38,579 nt of DNA from Actinomycetes bacterium (lineage in GTDB: Bacteria > Actinomycetota > Acidimicrobiia > IMCC26256 > PALSA-610). The position numbers and the translations under genes are program-made. The notes beneath the pieces are model-generated. The model was not told where the DNA came from, did not search any database, and worked only from the letters and a program-made list of their open reading frames with translations. The stretch lies in the NCBI GenBank assembly GCA_025463905.1, contig JAODBJ010000021.1:1-38579 (forward strand), given 5' to 3'. Of the stretch, positions 24,559-31,820 are shown piece by piece; positions within the stretch are counted from its first letter, which is position 1; every line of letters begins with the position of its first letter.

Positions 24559-24564
24559 ACAGTA
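24559..24564 (-). promoter_or_regulatory. Likely -10 element (TACTGT) of the kstR-like gene
   Basis: On the minus strand TACTGT ends 7 bases before GTG 24551. The operator at 24567-24592 covers the -35 side. Confidence 0.5.
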
Positions 24565-24566
24565 CT

Positions 24567-24592
24567 CAAAGGTAGAACGTGTTGCACCTTTG
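24567..24592. promoter_or_regulatory. KstR-type operator, extended palindrome
   Basis: The core TAGAACGTGTTGCA (24573-24586) fits TNNAACNNGTTNNA fully. The symmetry extends outward as CAAAGGT and ACCTTTG, so 10 of 13 paired positions match. It lies between the kstR-like gene and ipdC. Confidence 0.75.
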
Positions 24593-24605
24593 CCGCGGGC
24601 GTTCG

Positions 24606-24611
24606 TATCCT
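24606..24611 (+). promoter_or_regulatory. Likely -10 element (TATCCT) of ipdC
   Basis: TATCCT ends 7 bases before ATG 24619, again the leaderless arrangement. The operator core lies about 20 bases upstream, over the -35 region. Confidence 0.55.
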
Positions 24612-24618
24612 GCGCGGC

Positions 24619-25725
24619 ATGCGCACACGTCTTGCGGAAGACCTCGGCCTCGAGTTTCCCATCTTCGCGTTCAGCCACTGCCGTGATGCGGTGGCCGCGG
24701 TGAGCCGCGCCGGGGGAATGGGCGTGCTCGGCGCGCTCTACTACACACCCGACGAGCTCGAGATCGAGTTGAAATGGATCGAGGAGCACGTCGACGGTCG
24801 TCCGTACGGCGTCGACCTGGTGATGCCGGCCAAAATCGATCTCCCCGAAGGCGTCGAGGCCTCCAACCTCGAAGCGACACTCGAAGGGATGATCACGCCG
24901 GCGCACCGTGAGTTCGTCGAGAAGGTGCTCGCCGAGTACGACGTGCCGCCGTTGCCCGACGAGGAACGCGGTCATCACCTGCTCGGTTGGACGCCGACCA
25001 CCGGCCGGCCGCAGCTCGAGATCACGCTCCAACATTCGCCCGCCTTGCTGGTGAACGCGCTGGGTCCGCCGCCGCCCGACGTCGTCGACATCGCGCACGA
25101 ACACGGGATGAAGGTGGCTGCGCTCGCCAGCACGGTTGGGCATGCGCAGAAGCACGTGGCGAACGGCGTCGACATCGTGGTCGCGCAGGGCACCGAGGCG
25201 GGCGGCCACACCGGCGAGATCTCGTCGATGGTGCTGTGGCCCGAAGTGATCGAAGCGATCTCTCCCACACCGGTTCTCGCCGCGGGCGGCATTGCGAAGG
25301 GGAGCCAGATCGCGGCCGCGCTCGCAATGGGCGCACAAGGCGCGTGGACCGGTTCGATCTGGCTCACCGTCGCGGAAAGCGACTCGACGCCGCTGATCAT
25401 CGAGAAGCTCCTGCAAGCGACGTCGCGCGACACCGTGCGTTCCCGCGCACTCACCGGCAAGCCGGCGCGCCAGTTGCGTACCGAATGGACCGACGCGTGG
25501 GACCGCTCGGACTCGCCGGGCACCCTGCCGATGCCACTGCAGTTCATGCTCGTGTCCGACGCGATGCGTCGCATCGCGCGCGCGCAGCGCCGGGAGCTCA
25601 CGGGGTTCCCGGTCGGCCAGGTCGTCGGCATGATGAACCAGATACGCCCGGCGCGCGACGTCGTGCTGCAACTCGTCGACGAATACATCGAGGCCGTCGA
25701 GCGCCTCGAAAAACTCCAGGCCTAG
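24619..25725 (+). CDS. ipdC: IpdC-like flavin oxidoreductase (nitronate monooxygenase family)
   Basis: A 368-residue TIM-barrel flavoprotein. The start MRTRLAEDLGLEFPIFAFSHCRDAVAAVSRAGG (read in parts), VAQGTEAGGHTGE, PTPVLAAGGIAKG and SRALTGKPARQLRTEWTDAWDR match my recollection of mycobacterial IpdC (Rv3553). IpdC is genetically required for breakdown of the HIP ring C/D intermediate; it belongs to the nitronate monooxygenase fold but is not expected to act on nitronates. The divergent kstR-like gene and shared operator tie it to steroid control. In mycobacteria ipdC belongs to the KstR2 regulon, so placement under a KstR-like site is a difference. Confidence 0.85.
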   Translation: MRTRLAEDLGLEFPIFAFSHCRDAVAAVSRAGGMGVLGALYYTPDELEIELKWIEEHVDGRPYGVDLVMPAKIDLPEGVEASNLEATLEGMITPAHREFVEKVLAEYDVPPLPDEERGHHLLGWTPTTGRPQLEITLQHSPALLVNALGPPPPDVVDIAHEHGMKVAALASTVGHAQKHVANGVDIVVAQGTEAGGHTGEISSMVLWPEVIEAISPTPVLAAGGIAKGSQIAAALAMGAQGAWTGSIWLTVAESDSTPLIIEKLLQATSRDTVRSRALTGKPARQLRTEWTDAWDRSDSPGTLPMPLQFMLVSDAMRRIARAQRRELTGFPVGQVVGMMNQIRPARDVVLQLVDEYIEAVERLEKLQA

Positions 25726-25732
25726 CGACGCG

Positions 25733-26986
25733 CTATTCGAGCGTCGCGTAGTTGGTGGAGCGGTCGTCGGTGCGGTTCCCGGCGACTGCTTCGACACACG
25801 CGCGCAGGTCGCGCAGGTAGTCCTCGATCGCCGGGGCGTTCCCCGCGCTGACGGTCGAGTGCAGGGAATCGGGCGGGCCTTGGCGGTCCAAGAACCACCC
25901 ACGCGCTTGGAGCGCGTCGCCGACCGCGAAGATGTCGATCCGGTCTTCCCATCCGGGAGCGGTGGCGATCGTCACGAGTTGTGCCTCGGGTTCGCCGAGC
26001 ACCTGCAGGCCGTCAATCCCGCGTACGCCTTCAGCCATGCGGCGCGCGGTGTCGATCGACACGCTGGTAAGACGCTTGTAGCCGTCGACGCCGAGGTGGT
26101 TCATCACCGCCCACGCCGTAGCCATCGGGAGGCCTGGCCGGGTGCCCTGCATCGCGGGCGACGCGTAAAAGCCACCGAGCCAGTCGTCGAAGACGAACGT
26201 CTGGTAGCGGCGCAGTGCCTTGTTTCGGTGCATGAGCACCGACGCGCCCTTCGGCGCGTAGCCGAGCTTGTGAATGTCGGCCGAGATCGTGGTGACGCCT
26301 TCAACCCGAAAGTCCCACGGCGCAACCGGGTAGCCGAGCATCTCCATGAACGGGAGAACGAACCCACCCATGCACGCGTCAGTGTGGAAGTTCGCGCCCA
26401 CGCTGGTCGCAAGCGCGGCCAACTCCGGGATCGGGTCGATCACGCCCTGCGGGTACTGCGGTGCCGACCCGACGACGAGCACGGTGTTGTCGTTCACACG
26501 CGATGCCATCGCGTCGACGTCGGCGCGCCAGTCGTCGCGCACAGGAACCTTGTGCACCTGCAAGCCGAAGTAGTGCGCGGCCTTGTGGAAGGCAGCGTGC
26601 GCGCTCGCCGGTAACACCATCTCGGGCGCGGTGATGTTGCGTTCGGCGCGCCCGCGTTCGCGCGCCGACTTCACTGCCATGAGGATGCTTTCCGTACCGC
26701 CCGACGTCATGAAGCCGGACGCCGTGTCGCCGCCGTGCAGCATCTCGGCGACCGATGCACACACCTCCGACTGGATTTCACCGAGGCTGGGGAACGCGCG
26801 CGTGTTCAGCGCGTTCTCGTGGAGGTAGAGCAGCGCGACGGCTTCGGCAACTTCGTGCACCGACGGGCCGCCGTCGTAAACCATCCCGAACGTTCGACCG
26901 TCTTGCCAGCGCGCGTCTCGCGAGCGCTTGGCCGCAAGCGTGGTGAGGATCTCGTCCTTGGTCAACCCGTGCTCGGGAAGGGGCAC
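25733..26986 (-). CDS. PLP-dependent lyase/decarboxylase, sphingosine-1-phosphate-lyase-like
   Basis: A 417-residue fold type I PLP enzyme of the group II decarboxylase superfamily. The PLP lysine is Lys240 in SADIHKLGYAPKG, FHTDACMGGF (residues 200-209) carries the Asp that contacts the ring nitrogen, and MTSGGTESI (93-101) holds the phosphate. Length and these motifs resemble bacterial sphingosine-1-phosphate lyase homologs more than amino-acid decarboxylases. Substrate unknown. The GTG start is 7 bases after TAGCGT, and the first three bases of that hexamer are the stop of the gene upstream. It converges with ipdC with only 7 bases between stops. Confidence 0.84.
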   Translation of the reverse strand: MPLPEHGLTKDEILTTLAAKRSRDARWQDGRTFGMVYDGGPSVHEVAEAVALLYLHENALNTRAFPSLGEIQSEVCASVAEMLHGGDTASGFMTSGGTESILMAVKSARERGRAERNITAPEMVLPASAHAAFHKAAHYFGLQVHKVPVRDDWRADVDAMASRVNDNTVLVVGSAPQYPQGVIDPIPELAALATSVGANFHTDACMGGFVLPFMEMLGYPVAPWDFRVEGVTTISADIHKLGYAPKGASVLMHRNKALRRYQTFVFDDWLGGFYASPAMQGTRPGLPMATAWAVMNHLGVDGYKRLTSVSIDTARRMAEGVRGIDGLQVLGEPEAQLVTIATAPGWEDRIDIFAVGDALQARGWFLDRQGPPDSLHSTVSAGNAPAIEDYLRDLRACVEAVAGNRTDDRSTNYATLE

Positions 26987-26993
26987 GGAACCG

Positions 26994-26999
26994 ACGCTA
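26994..26999 (-). promoter_or_regulatory. Likely -10 element TAGCGT containing the upstream stop codon
   Basis: On the minus strand the TAG at 26999-26997 ends the membrane protein gene and begins this hexamer, which ends 7 bases before GTG 26986. Confidence 0.5.
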
Positions 27000-27623
27000 C
27001 CGGTTGCTTCCGTACCTCGACAGGAAGAACGCCGCCCACCCGCGCTTCGGTGCAGCGTCCGCCTTGCATGCGCTGTCGGTGCCGGTGCTCGTTATCTGCG
27101 CGTGGATGCTGTCGCTGCGCAGGAACGTGCAGGTGCCGTCGTTCCCTCGCGTTGCGAGCACGGACTCGGTTGGGGTCGGAAACGCCACCGACACGATCGA
27201 CGTGCCATCCGATTGCGTCGCGCCATTGACGTACACCACCGCGGCGTTCAGCCCGGTCACGCCGGTGTGGATCGCCGTGCCCGTGGCGCCGGCGCGATGC
27301 GCCGATGCGGGCAGGTATGAGTCGGCGAGAACTTGCTCCGGCGTGACGTCCGGTGGGGCCGACACGTTCACCACCTGCGCGCCGGTCTGGCCGAGTTCAC
27401 CCGGCACGACGCCGTACGCCGCGCCGCCGGCAAGGACGAGCCCGCCTGCTACCGCCACGAGATGTGCGATTCGCGGACGGGTCCGTGCCGGTGTGTACCG
27501 CTTCGGCAGAAGGTCGTCGGCTTCCCGCACCAGCCGGTGGTTCACGTCGAGGCAAGGGCCTGCGCACCTCGGGCAGACGAGCACCCGCCCACATCGGCCG
27601 GCCGGGCACCGAGTTGAGGGCAA
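26997..27623 (-). CDS. Membrane-anchored protein with N-terminal Cys cluster, function unknown
   Basis: Up to 208 residues. The N-terminus has CPRCAGPC and possibly CPAGRC, a zinc-ribbon-like cluster in the cytoplasm. One membrane segment follows (HLVAVAGGLVLAGGAAYGVV), then an extracytoplasmic domain of about 130 residues with two Cys. This resembles anti-sigma-like topology but has no anti-sigma signature or adjacent sigma factor. The start is uncertain: TTG at 27623 gives the full length, and GTG at 27584 would begin MLVCPRC. Family not recognised. Confidence 0.65.
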   Translation of the reverse strand: MPSTRCPAGRCGRVLVCPRCAGPCLDVNHRLVREADDLLPKRYTPARTRPRIAHLVAVAGGLVLAGGAAYGVVPGELGQTGAQVVNVSAPPDVTPEQVLADSYLPASAHRAGATGTAIHTGVTGLNAAVVYVNGATQSDGTSIVSVAFPTPTESVLATRGNDGTCTFLRSDSIHAQITSTGTDSACKADAAPKRGWAAFFLSRYGSNR

Positions 27624-27649
27624 TGGGGAGAGTCAAAAAACGGGCGTAC

Positions 27650-28297
27650 TTACGAATCGCGAGGACCGAAGTACTGCTCGGCGAGTTCGGGCCGGGGTTG
27701 TACGAAGATGCCGTCGGCTTCGGCGCACAACTGATCACCGGCCCACAGCTCCGCCTTCGAGAGGATGCGCCGTCCGTCGACCCGCTCGACCCATGCCTTG
27801 AAATGCAACTCCACGAACAATGGCGTGGGTCGGCGGTAGCGGATCGTAAGCGTGCCCGTCATTCCCGGATGTCCTGCGCTGATGTTCGCGATGCCGAGCA
27901 TCTCGTCGAACGCGAGCGCGATCATCCCGCCGTGTACGAAACCGGGCGGCCCTTCGTAGGCCGCGGTGAACACGCCGCGGCCCTCCACGTGGTCGTCTAC
28001 CTCGTCCCAGTCGATTCGCGGCGACAGCGGGCTCGCCTCTCCGACGATCGGGCTTCGCGGCAGATAGTCGCCGTGCGTGCGCGGCCGGTACCCCGGACCT
28101 TCGGTGCGCGTCGATCCGCCGGAGAGGCGGAACGCGAGACGACGAACATCTTGCGCGATCGCCACGAGCTCGTCGCCTTCGGCCTGCTCCGACACCATTA
28201 CCGCGTCGATCAACTCGCGCATCGCCTCCGCGAGCACGGCGCGTTCCGGCGTCGCGAATACCGGTGAATCCGGGAGTCCGGGCGCAGCTTCACTCAT
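27650..28297 (-). CDS. PaaI-type hotdog thioesterase
   Basis: A 215-residue protein. A helical N-terminal third is followed by a hotdog domain with GFVHGGMIALAFDEMLG, where the long helix and its acidic residue form the active site of PaaI-like acyl-CoA thioesterases, and GTLTIRYRRPTPLFVELHFKAWV. It probably hydrolyses acyl-CoA that builds up in the pathway, releasing CoA. ATG overlaps the stop of a mini-ORF (ATGA), and the EchA19-like gene is upstream in the same direction. Confidence 0.84.
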   Translation of the reverse strand: MSEAAPGLPDSPVFATPERAVLAEAMRELIDAVMVSEQAEGDELVAIAQDVRRLAFRLSGGSTRTEGPGYRPRTHGDYLPRSPIVGEASPLSPRIDWDEVDDHVEGRGVFTAAYEGPPGFVHGGMIALAFDEMLGIANISAGHPGMTGTLTIRYRRPTPLFVELHFKAWVERVDGRRILSKAELWAGDQLCAEADGIFVQPRPELAEQYFGPRDS

Positions 28298-28356
28298 GAC
28301 TTCCGCCCTCGGCGGGTCGCCGGGCCGCTCGGGCCCTGCTCACTGCGTTCACTCAT
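28294..28356 (-). CDS. Putative coupled mini-ORF, 20 residues, starts MSERSEQGPSGP
   Basis: ATG lies 9 bases after the EchA19-like stop. The TGA overlaps the thioesterase start (ATGA). Its first 13 codons match the mini-ORF at 1533 except for three silent changes, one Arg-to-Gln and one Pro-to-Ala. The two copies are far apart and on opposite strands. Confidence 0.45.
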   Translation of the reverse strand: MSERSEQGPSGPATRRGRKS

Positions 28357-28365
28357 GGTTCTTAC

Positions 28366-29184
28366 CTACTTGCCTTTGTAGACGGGCGGGCGCTTCTCGG
28401 CGAAGGCGCGCGGTCCTTCTTGCGCGTCTTCGGTCGCGAACACTTCCCACCCGATCTTGTCCTGGTGTTGCATCGCGTCGTAGTCGCTCATGTGTTCTGT
28501 CTCGCGCCACGCACGCAGGATCGCTTGCGTCGACAACGGCGCGTTCTGCGCGACCTGATTCGCGACCGCGAGCGCGACCGTGAGCGCCTGACCGTCGGGG
28601 ACGACGCGGCCGATGAGGCCCATCTCCTTCGCTTCGAGCGCAGTGATCGGCCGGCACGCGAGCAGCACATCCATCGCCAGGGTGTACGGAATCTGGCGGG
28701 GGAGCCGGCACGCCGAGCCGCCGAGCGGGAAGAGGCCGCGCTTCGCTTCCCACACACCAAAGATCGCGCTCTCGGCCGCAACGCGGATGTCGGTGCCCTG
28801 CAGGATTTCGGTGCCGCCCGCCACCGCGTACCCCTCGACCGCGGCCACCAACGGCTTGCTCAACCGGTAGTCGCGCAGCAGCGCCTTCCAGTGCGGGTTG
28901 TCGCCGCGTGCCATGACTTGCTGGACGCGTACGTCGTCGGACTGCTGTCCCATCGCGACAAGGTCGGCGCCTGAGGAAAAACTGCCGCCGGCGCCGGTTA
29001 GGACCGCGCAGCGCACATCGGGCGTTTCGTCGATGTACTCGTAGGCGAGTACGAGCCCGGCGAGCATGTCGCTCGAAAGCGCGTTCTTCTTCTCCGGCCG
29101 ATTCATCGTCATGACGACGACGTGACCGTCCCGTTCGACGGTGCAATGCTTCGTACTGAGGTCAGCGAGCGGTTCGAGTGCCAT
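28366..29184 (-). CDS. echA19: Enoyl-CoA hydratase, EchA19-like
   Basis: A 272-residue crotonase. It shares long segments with mycobacterial EchA19 (Rv3516) as I recall them: AVEGYAVAGGTEILQGTDIR, RLPRQIPYTLA, ITALEAKEMGLIGRVVPDGQ and EGPRAFAEKR. EchA19 hydrates unsaturated steroid side-chain CoA thioesters. ATG 29184 is preferred to the very long upstream frame, which runs antisense through the ligase gene, because homology begins here and the operator/promoter lies just upstream. Two KstR-type sites lie between it and the divergent acyl-CoA ligase. Confidence 0.87.
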   Translation of the reverse strand: MALEPLADLSTKHCTVERDGHVVVMTMNRPEKKNALSSDMLAGLVLAYEYIDETPDVRCAVLTGAGGSFSSGADLVAMGQQSDDVRVQQVMARGDNPHWKALLRDYRLSKPLVAAVEGYAVAGGTEILQGTDIRVAAESAIFGVWEAKRGLFPLGGSACRLPRQIPYTLAMDVLLACRPITALEAKEMGLIGRVVPDGQALTVALAVANQVAQNAPLSTQAILRAWRETEHMSDYDAMQHQDKIGWEVFATEDAQEGPRAFAEKRPPVYKGK

Positions 29185-29192
29185 GGCGCCGG

Positions 29193-29198
29193 AGCGTA
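29193..29198 (-). promoter_or_regulatory. Likely -10 element (TACGCT) of the echA19-like gene
   Basis: On the minus strand TACGCT ends 8 bases before ATG 29184 and overlaps the operator at 29197-29210 by two bases. Confidence 0.45.
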
Positions 29199-29210
29199 GA
29201 ACACGTTCCA
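29197..29210. promoter_or_regulatory. KstR-type operator TAGAACACGTTCCA
   Basis: Full match to TNNAACNNGTTNNA, 13 bases before the echA19-like start. Confidence 0.72.
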
Positions 29211-29256
29211 CCTTCGCGGGCCCGCCGGACGTCTCGGGGCCGCCTTGCGGCGAACC

Positions 29257-29270
29257 TAGAACGTGTTCTA
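29257..29270. promoter_or_regulatory. KstR-type operator TAGAACGTGTTCTA
   Basis: A palindrome apart from the two central bases, with an extra C/G pair outside. Its centre is 60 bp from that of the other site in this divergent promoter. It overlaps the likely TAGCTT -10 (29269-29274), which ends 6 bases before ATG 29281. Confidence 0.78.
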
Positions 29271-29280
29271 GCTTCCGCGT

Positions 29281-30828
29281 ATGAGCGGCTTCTGGAAGTA
29301 CGCGCAGGAAGATCCCGACGCGCTCAGCGTCGTCGACCCGAACCGCGGCGAATATACGGCCGGCGAGGTGCTCGCACGGGCCAACCAGATGGTGCACGCG
29401 CTGCGCGCGGTGGGCCTGCAGAAGGGCGACACGGTCGCCGCGGTGCTGCCGAACGGCGTGAACCCGATGTGGGTGTATCTCGCCGCGCTGCAGGCGGGTT
29501 GGTACTACGTGCCGATCAACTACCGGTTGTCGCCGGCTGAGATCGCGTACATCCTCCAGGACTCCGAGGCGAAGGCGTTCGTGTCGGACGAGGGCTTCAG
29601 CGACGTCGTCATCGCGGCCGCTGACGAAGCCGGTATCCCGGCGAGTGCACGCCTCGGCACCAACGTTGCCGGCTTCGGTTCGTTGATGGACGCGCTCGAC
29701 GCGCAGCCCACGACAATGCCGGCGGATCGCTCCACCGGTGCCGCGATGCACTACACGTCGGGTACCACCGGCCGCCCGAAGGGTGTGAAGCGCGCGCTGG
29801 CGCAGATCGACCCCGACACGGCGGCAGAACTGTTCAGCTTGTTGCTCGGCCTGTTCGGGATCCAGCAGCGCGACGGCAACGTGCACCTCTCGACGTCGCC
29901 GAACTACCACACCGCGGTCACGACGTTCGCGGGGAACGCGCTGCACATGGGTCACGCGGTGGTGTTCATGGACAAGTGGGACCCCGCCGAAGCGCTGCGC
30001 CTCATCGAGAAGTACAACTGCACGCACACGCACATGGTCCCCACCCAGTTCAAGCGCATGCTGCAACTTCCCGAGGACGTGAAGTCCAAAGCCGACGTCT
30101 CGGCGATGAAGTGGGCGATCCACGCGGCGGCGCCGTGTCCGGTCGACGTGAAGAAGGCGATGCTCGCGTGGTGGGGTCCCGTGATCTGGGAGTACTACGC
30201 GGCTACTGAAGGTGGCGGCACGATCGCCTCGCCGGAAGACTGGATGAAGTACCCGGGGACCGTCGGCAAGACCTGGCCGATCTCCGAGTTGAAAATCACC
30301 GACGACGACGGCAACCGCGTCGAGACGGGCACGCCCGGCACCGTGTGGATGCGCATGTCGTCGGGCACCGACTTCGAATACAAGGGCGACAAGGCCAAGA
30401 CCGACGACAGTCACGACGCCGAGGGCTACTTCACCGTCGGCGATATCGGGTATCTCAACGAAGACGAGTTCTTGTTCTTGTGCGACCGCAAGAGCGACAT
30501 GATCATCGCCGGTGGTGTGAACATCTACCCGGCCGAGATCGAAGGCGAGATCCTTTCGCACCCGTTGGTCGCCGACGTCGCCGTGTTCGGTATCCCCGAC
30601 GAAGACATGGGCGAGGCGATCAAGGCAGTCGTGCAAGCCGAGGAAGGTGTCGCGGCCGACGACGCGTTGCGTACTGCGATCATGGACCATCTGCGCGACC
30701 GGCTCGGCAAGTACAAGTGGCCGCGTTCGATCGACTTTGTCGACGAGCTGCCGCGCGAACCCACCGGCAAGTTGTTGAAGCGCAAGTTGCGCGATCCCTA
30801 TTGGGAAGGGCGCGACCGCGCCATCTGA
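29281..30828 (+). CDS. Acyl-CoA ligase (AMP-forming), FadD4-like
   Basis: A 515-residue adenylate-forming enzyme. The ATP loop YTSGTTGRPKGVKR is near residue 157, the A5 region reads YYAATEGGG, the hinge segment has TVGDIGYLNEDEFLFLCDRKSDMII, and the catalytic Lys is in PTGKLLKRKL near the C-terminus. It activates a carboxylic acid to acyl-CoA through acyl-AMP. Sequence features (SPNYHTAVTTFAGNALHMGH, HAAAPCPVDVKKAML) are closer to FadD4-type ligases than to the steroid ligases FadD19 or FadD3. The KstR-type operator and neighbours still argue for a steroid side-chain or related acid. First gene of a run through 34451. Confidence 0.86.
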   Translation: MSGFWKYAQEDPDALSVVDPNRGEYTAGEVLARANQMVHALRAVGLQKGDTVAAVLPNGVNPMWVYLAALQAGWYYVPINYRLSPAEIAYILQDSEAKAFVSDEGFSDVVIAAADEAGIPASARLGTNVAGFGSLMDALDAQPTTMPADRSTGAAMHYTSGTTGRPKGVKRALAQIDPDTAAELFSLLLGLFGIQQRDGNVHLSTSPNYHTAVTTFAGNALHMGHAVVFMDKWDPAEALRLIEKYNCTHTHMVPTQFKRMLQLPEDVKSKADVSAMKWAIHAAAPCPVDVKKAMLAWWGPVIWEYYAATEGGGTIASPEDWMKYPGTVGKTWPISELKITDDDGNRVETGTPGTVWMRMSSGTDFEYKGDKAKTDDSHDAEGYFTVGDIGYLNEDEFLFLCDRKSDMIIAGGVNIYPAEIEGEILSHPLVADVAVFGIPDEDMGEAIKAVVQAEEGVAADDALRTAIMDHLRDRLGKYKWPRSIDFVDELPREPTGKLLKRKLRDPYWEGRDRAI

Positions 30829-30842
30829 GAAAGGCGACCAAC

Positions 30843-31820
30843 GTGGCTGAGCCGCTGGTTGCCGATCACGTCCTCGAATATCCGGGCGGCTATACGCGCT
30901 CGGTCGGGCCCGTGATCGGTCGATTCCTCACGTCGCTGCGCGACGGGCGCATTGAAGGTGTACGCCTCGCCGACGGTCGGGTGCTCGTACCGCCGACCGA
31001 ATACGACCCGCTCACGAGCAACCCGGTCGGTGACGACTGGGTCGCGGTCGGGCCGCGCGGCGTTGTGCAATCGTGGACCTGGGTCGAGAGGCCGCGTCCG
31101 GGTAAGCACGGTCTCGACCGACCGTTCGCGTTTGCGCTGATCCGTCCCGACGGTGCCGACACCGCGATGGTGCACGTCGTCGACGCCGGCAGCGCGGACG
31201 TGATGTCGGTCGGGATGCGCGTGATGCCGCGTTGGCGCGCCGCGCGAGTCGGCAGCATCACCGACATCGAGGCGTGGGTGCCGCTCGCCGACGGCGAGGA
31301 GCCTCAGCCCGCGCCGGCGAACACAGCCGAGGTGGAAGGCGACACGGTGAACGGCATCGTTGTACCGATCCGGCTCGAGTACCGCCGCAGCGCCGGTGTC
31401 GCGACCACGCGCTACCTGCTCGGCCTCAAAGAGCACAAGATCCTCGGAGAGCGGGCACCGTCGTCGCAAGAGGTCTACGCGGCGTCGCGCGGTACTGATC
31501 CGAAGACCGGCGAACCGACGTCGATCGTGGTCGAGGTGCAAGACCGCGGCACGATCACCACGTTCTGCGTGGTGAACATTCCGGGTTTGTCGCCACTCGC
31601 GCCCGAGGTGCCGTACGTGTCGGCGCAGATCCTCCTCGACGGCGCGAACAACACGTTCTTCGGTCTGATCCGGGGCGTGCCGGTCGACGACGTGCGGATG
31701 GGCATGCGCGTGCAGGCGGTGTGGGCCGACGAGTTGGTTGCCGACCACACGTCGATCAAGTGGTGGGAGCCCTTGGACGAACCCGACGCCTCCTACGACT
31801 CGTACAAAGGATATTTGTGA
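30843..31820 (+). CDS. Tandem DUF35-type OB-fold protein
   Basis: A 325-residue protein with two OB-fold halves: one near residues 35-140 (LADGRVLVPPTEYDPL ending VMPRW) and one near 200-305 (GERAPSSQE to RVQAVWADEL). It looks like Rv3521, which in mycobacteria precedes ltp4 and ltp3. The zinc Cys pairs of standard DUF35 proteins are absent, so it may work without metal. Its likely role is as accessory to the two thiolase-fold proteins that follow. GTG at 30843 comes 14 bases after the ligase stop. The stop overlaps the next start (TGATG). Confidence 0.78.
   Translation: MAEPLVADHVLEYPGGYTRSVGPVIGRFLTSLRDGRIEGVRLADGRVLVPPTEYDPLTSNPVGDDWVAVGPRGVVQSWTWVERPRPGKHGLDRPFAFALIRPDGADTAMVHVVDAGSADVMSVGMRVMPRWRAARVGSITDIEAWVPLADGEEPQPAPANTAEVEGDTVNGIVVPIRLEYRRSAGVATTRYLLGLKEHKILGERAPSSQEVYAASRGTDPKTGEPTSIVVEVQDRGTITTFCVVNIPGLSPLAPEVPYVSAQILLDGANNTFFGLIRGVPVDDVRMGMRVQAVWADELVADHTSIKWWEPLDEPDASYDSYKGYL

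Noticed and set aside
28366-30690. A 774-residue minus-strand frame covering the ligase gene region
   Set aside because: Only its last 272 residues are protein-like (the EchA19-like hydratase). The rest is antisense to a clear acyl-CoA ligase, a common artefact in GC-rich DNA.
29281-30828. Naming the ligase FadD19
   Set aside because: Its motifs differ from FadD19 (YTSGTTGRPKG against YTGGTTGFPKG as I recall, and different middle segments). FadD4-like is the better description.
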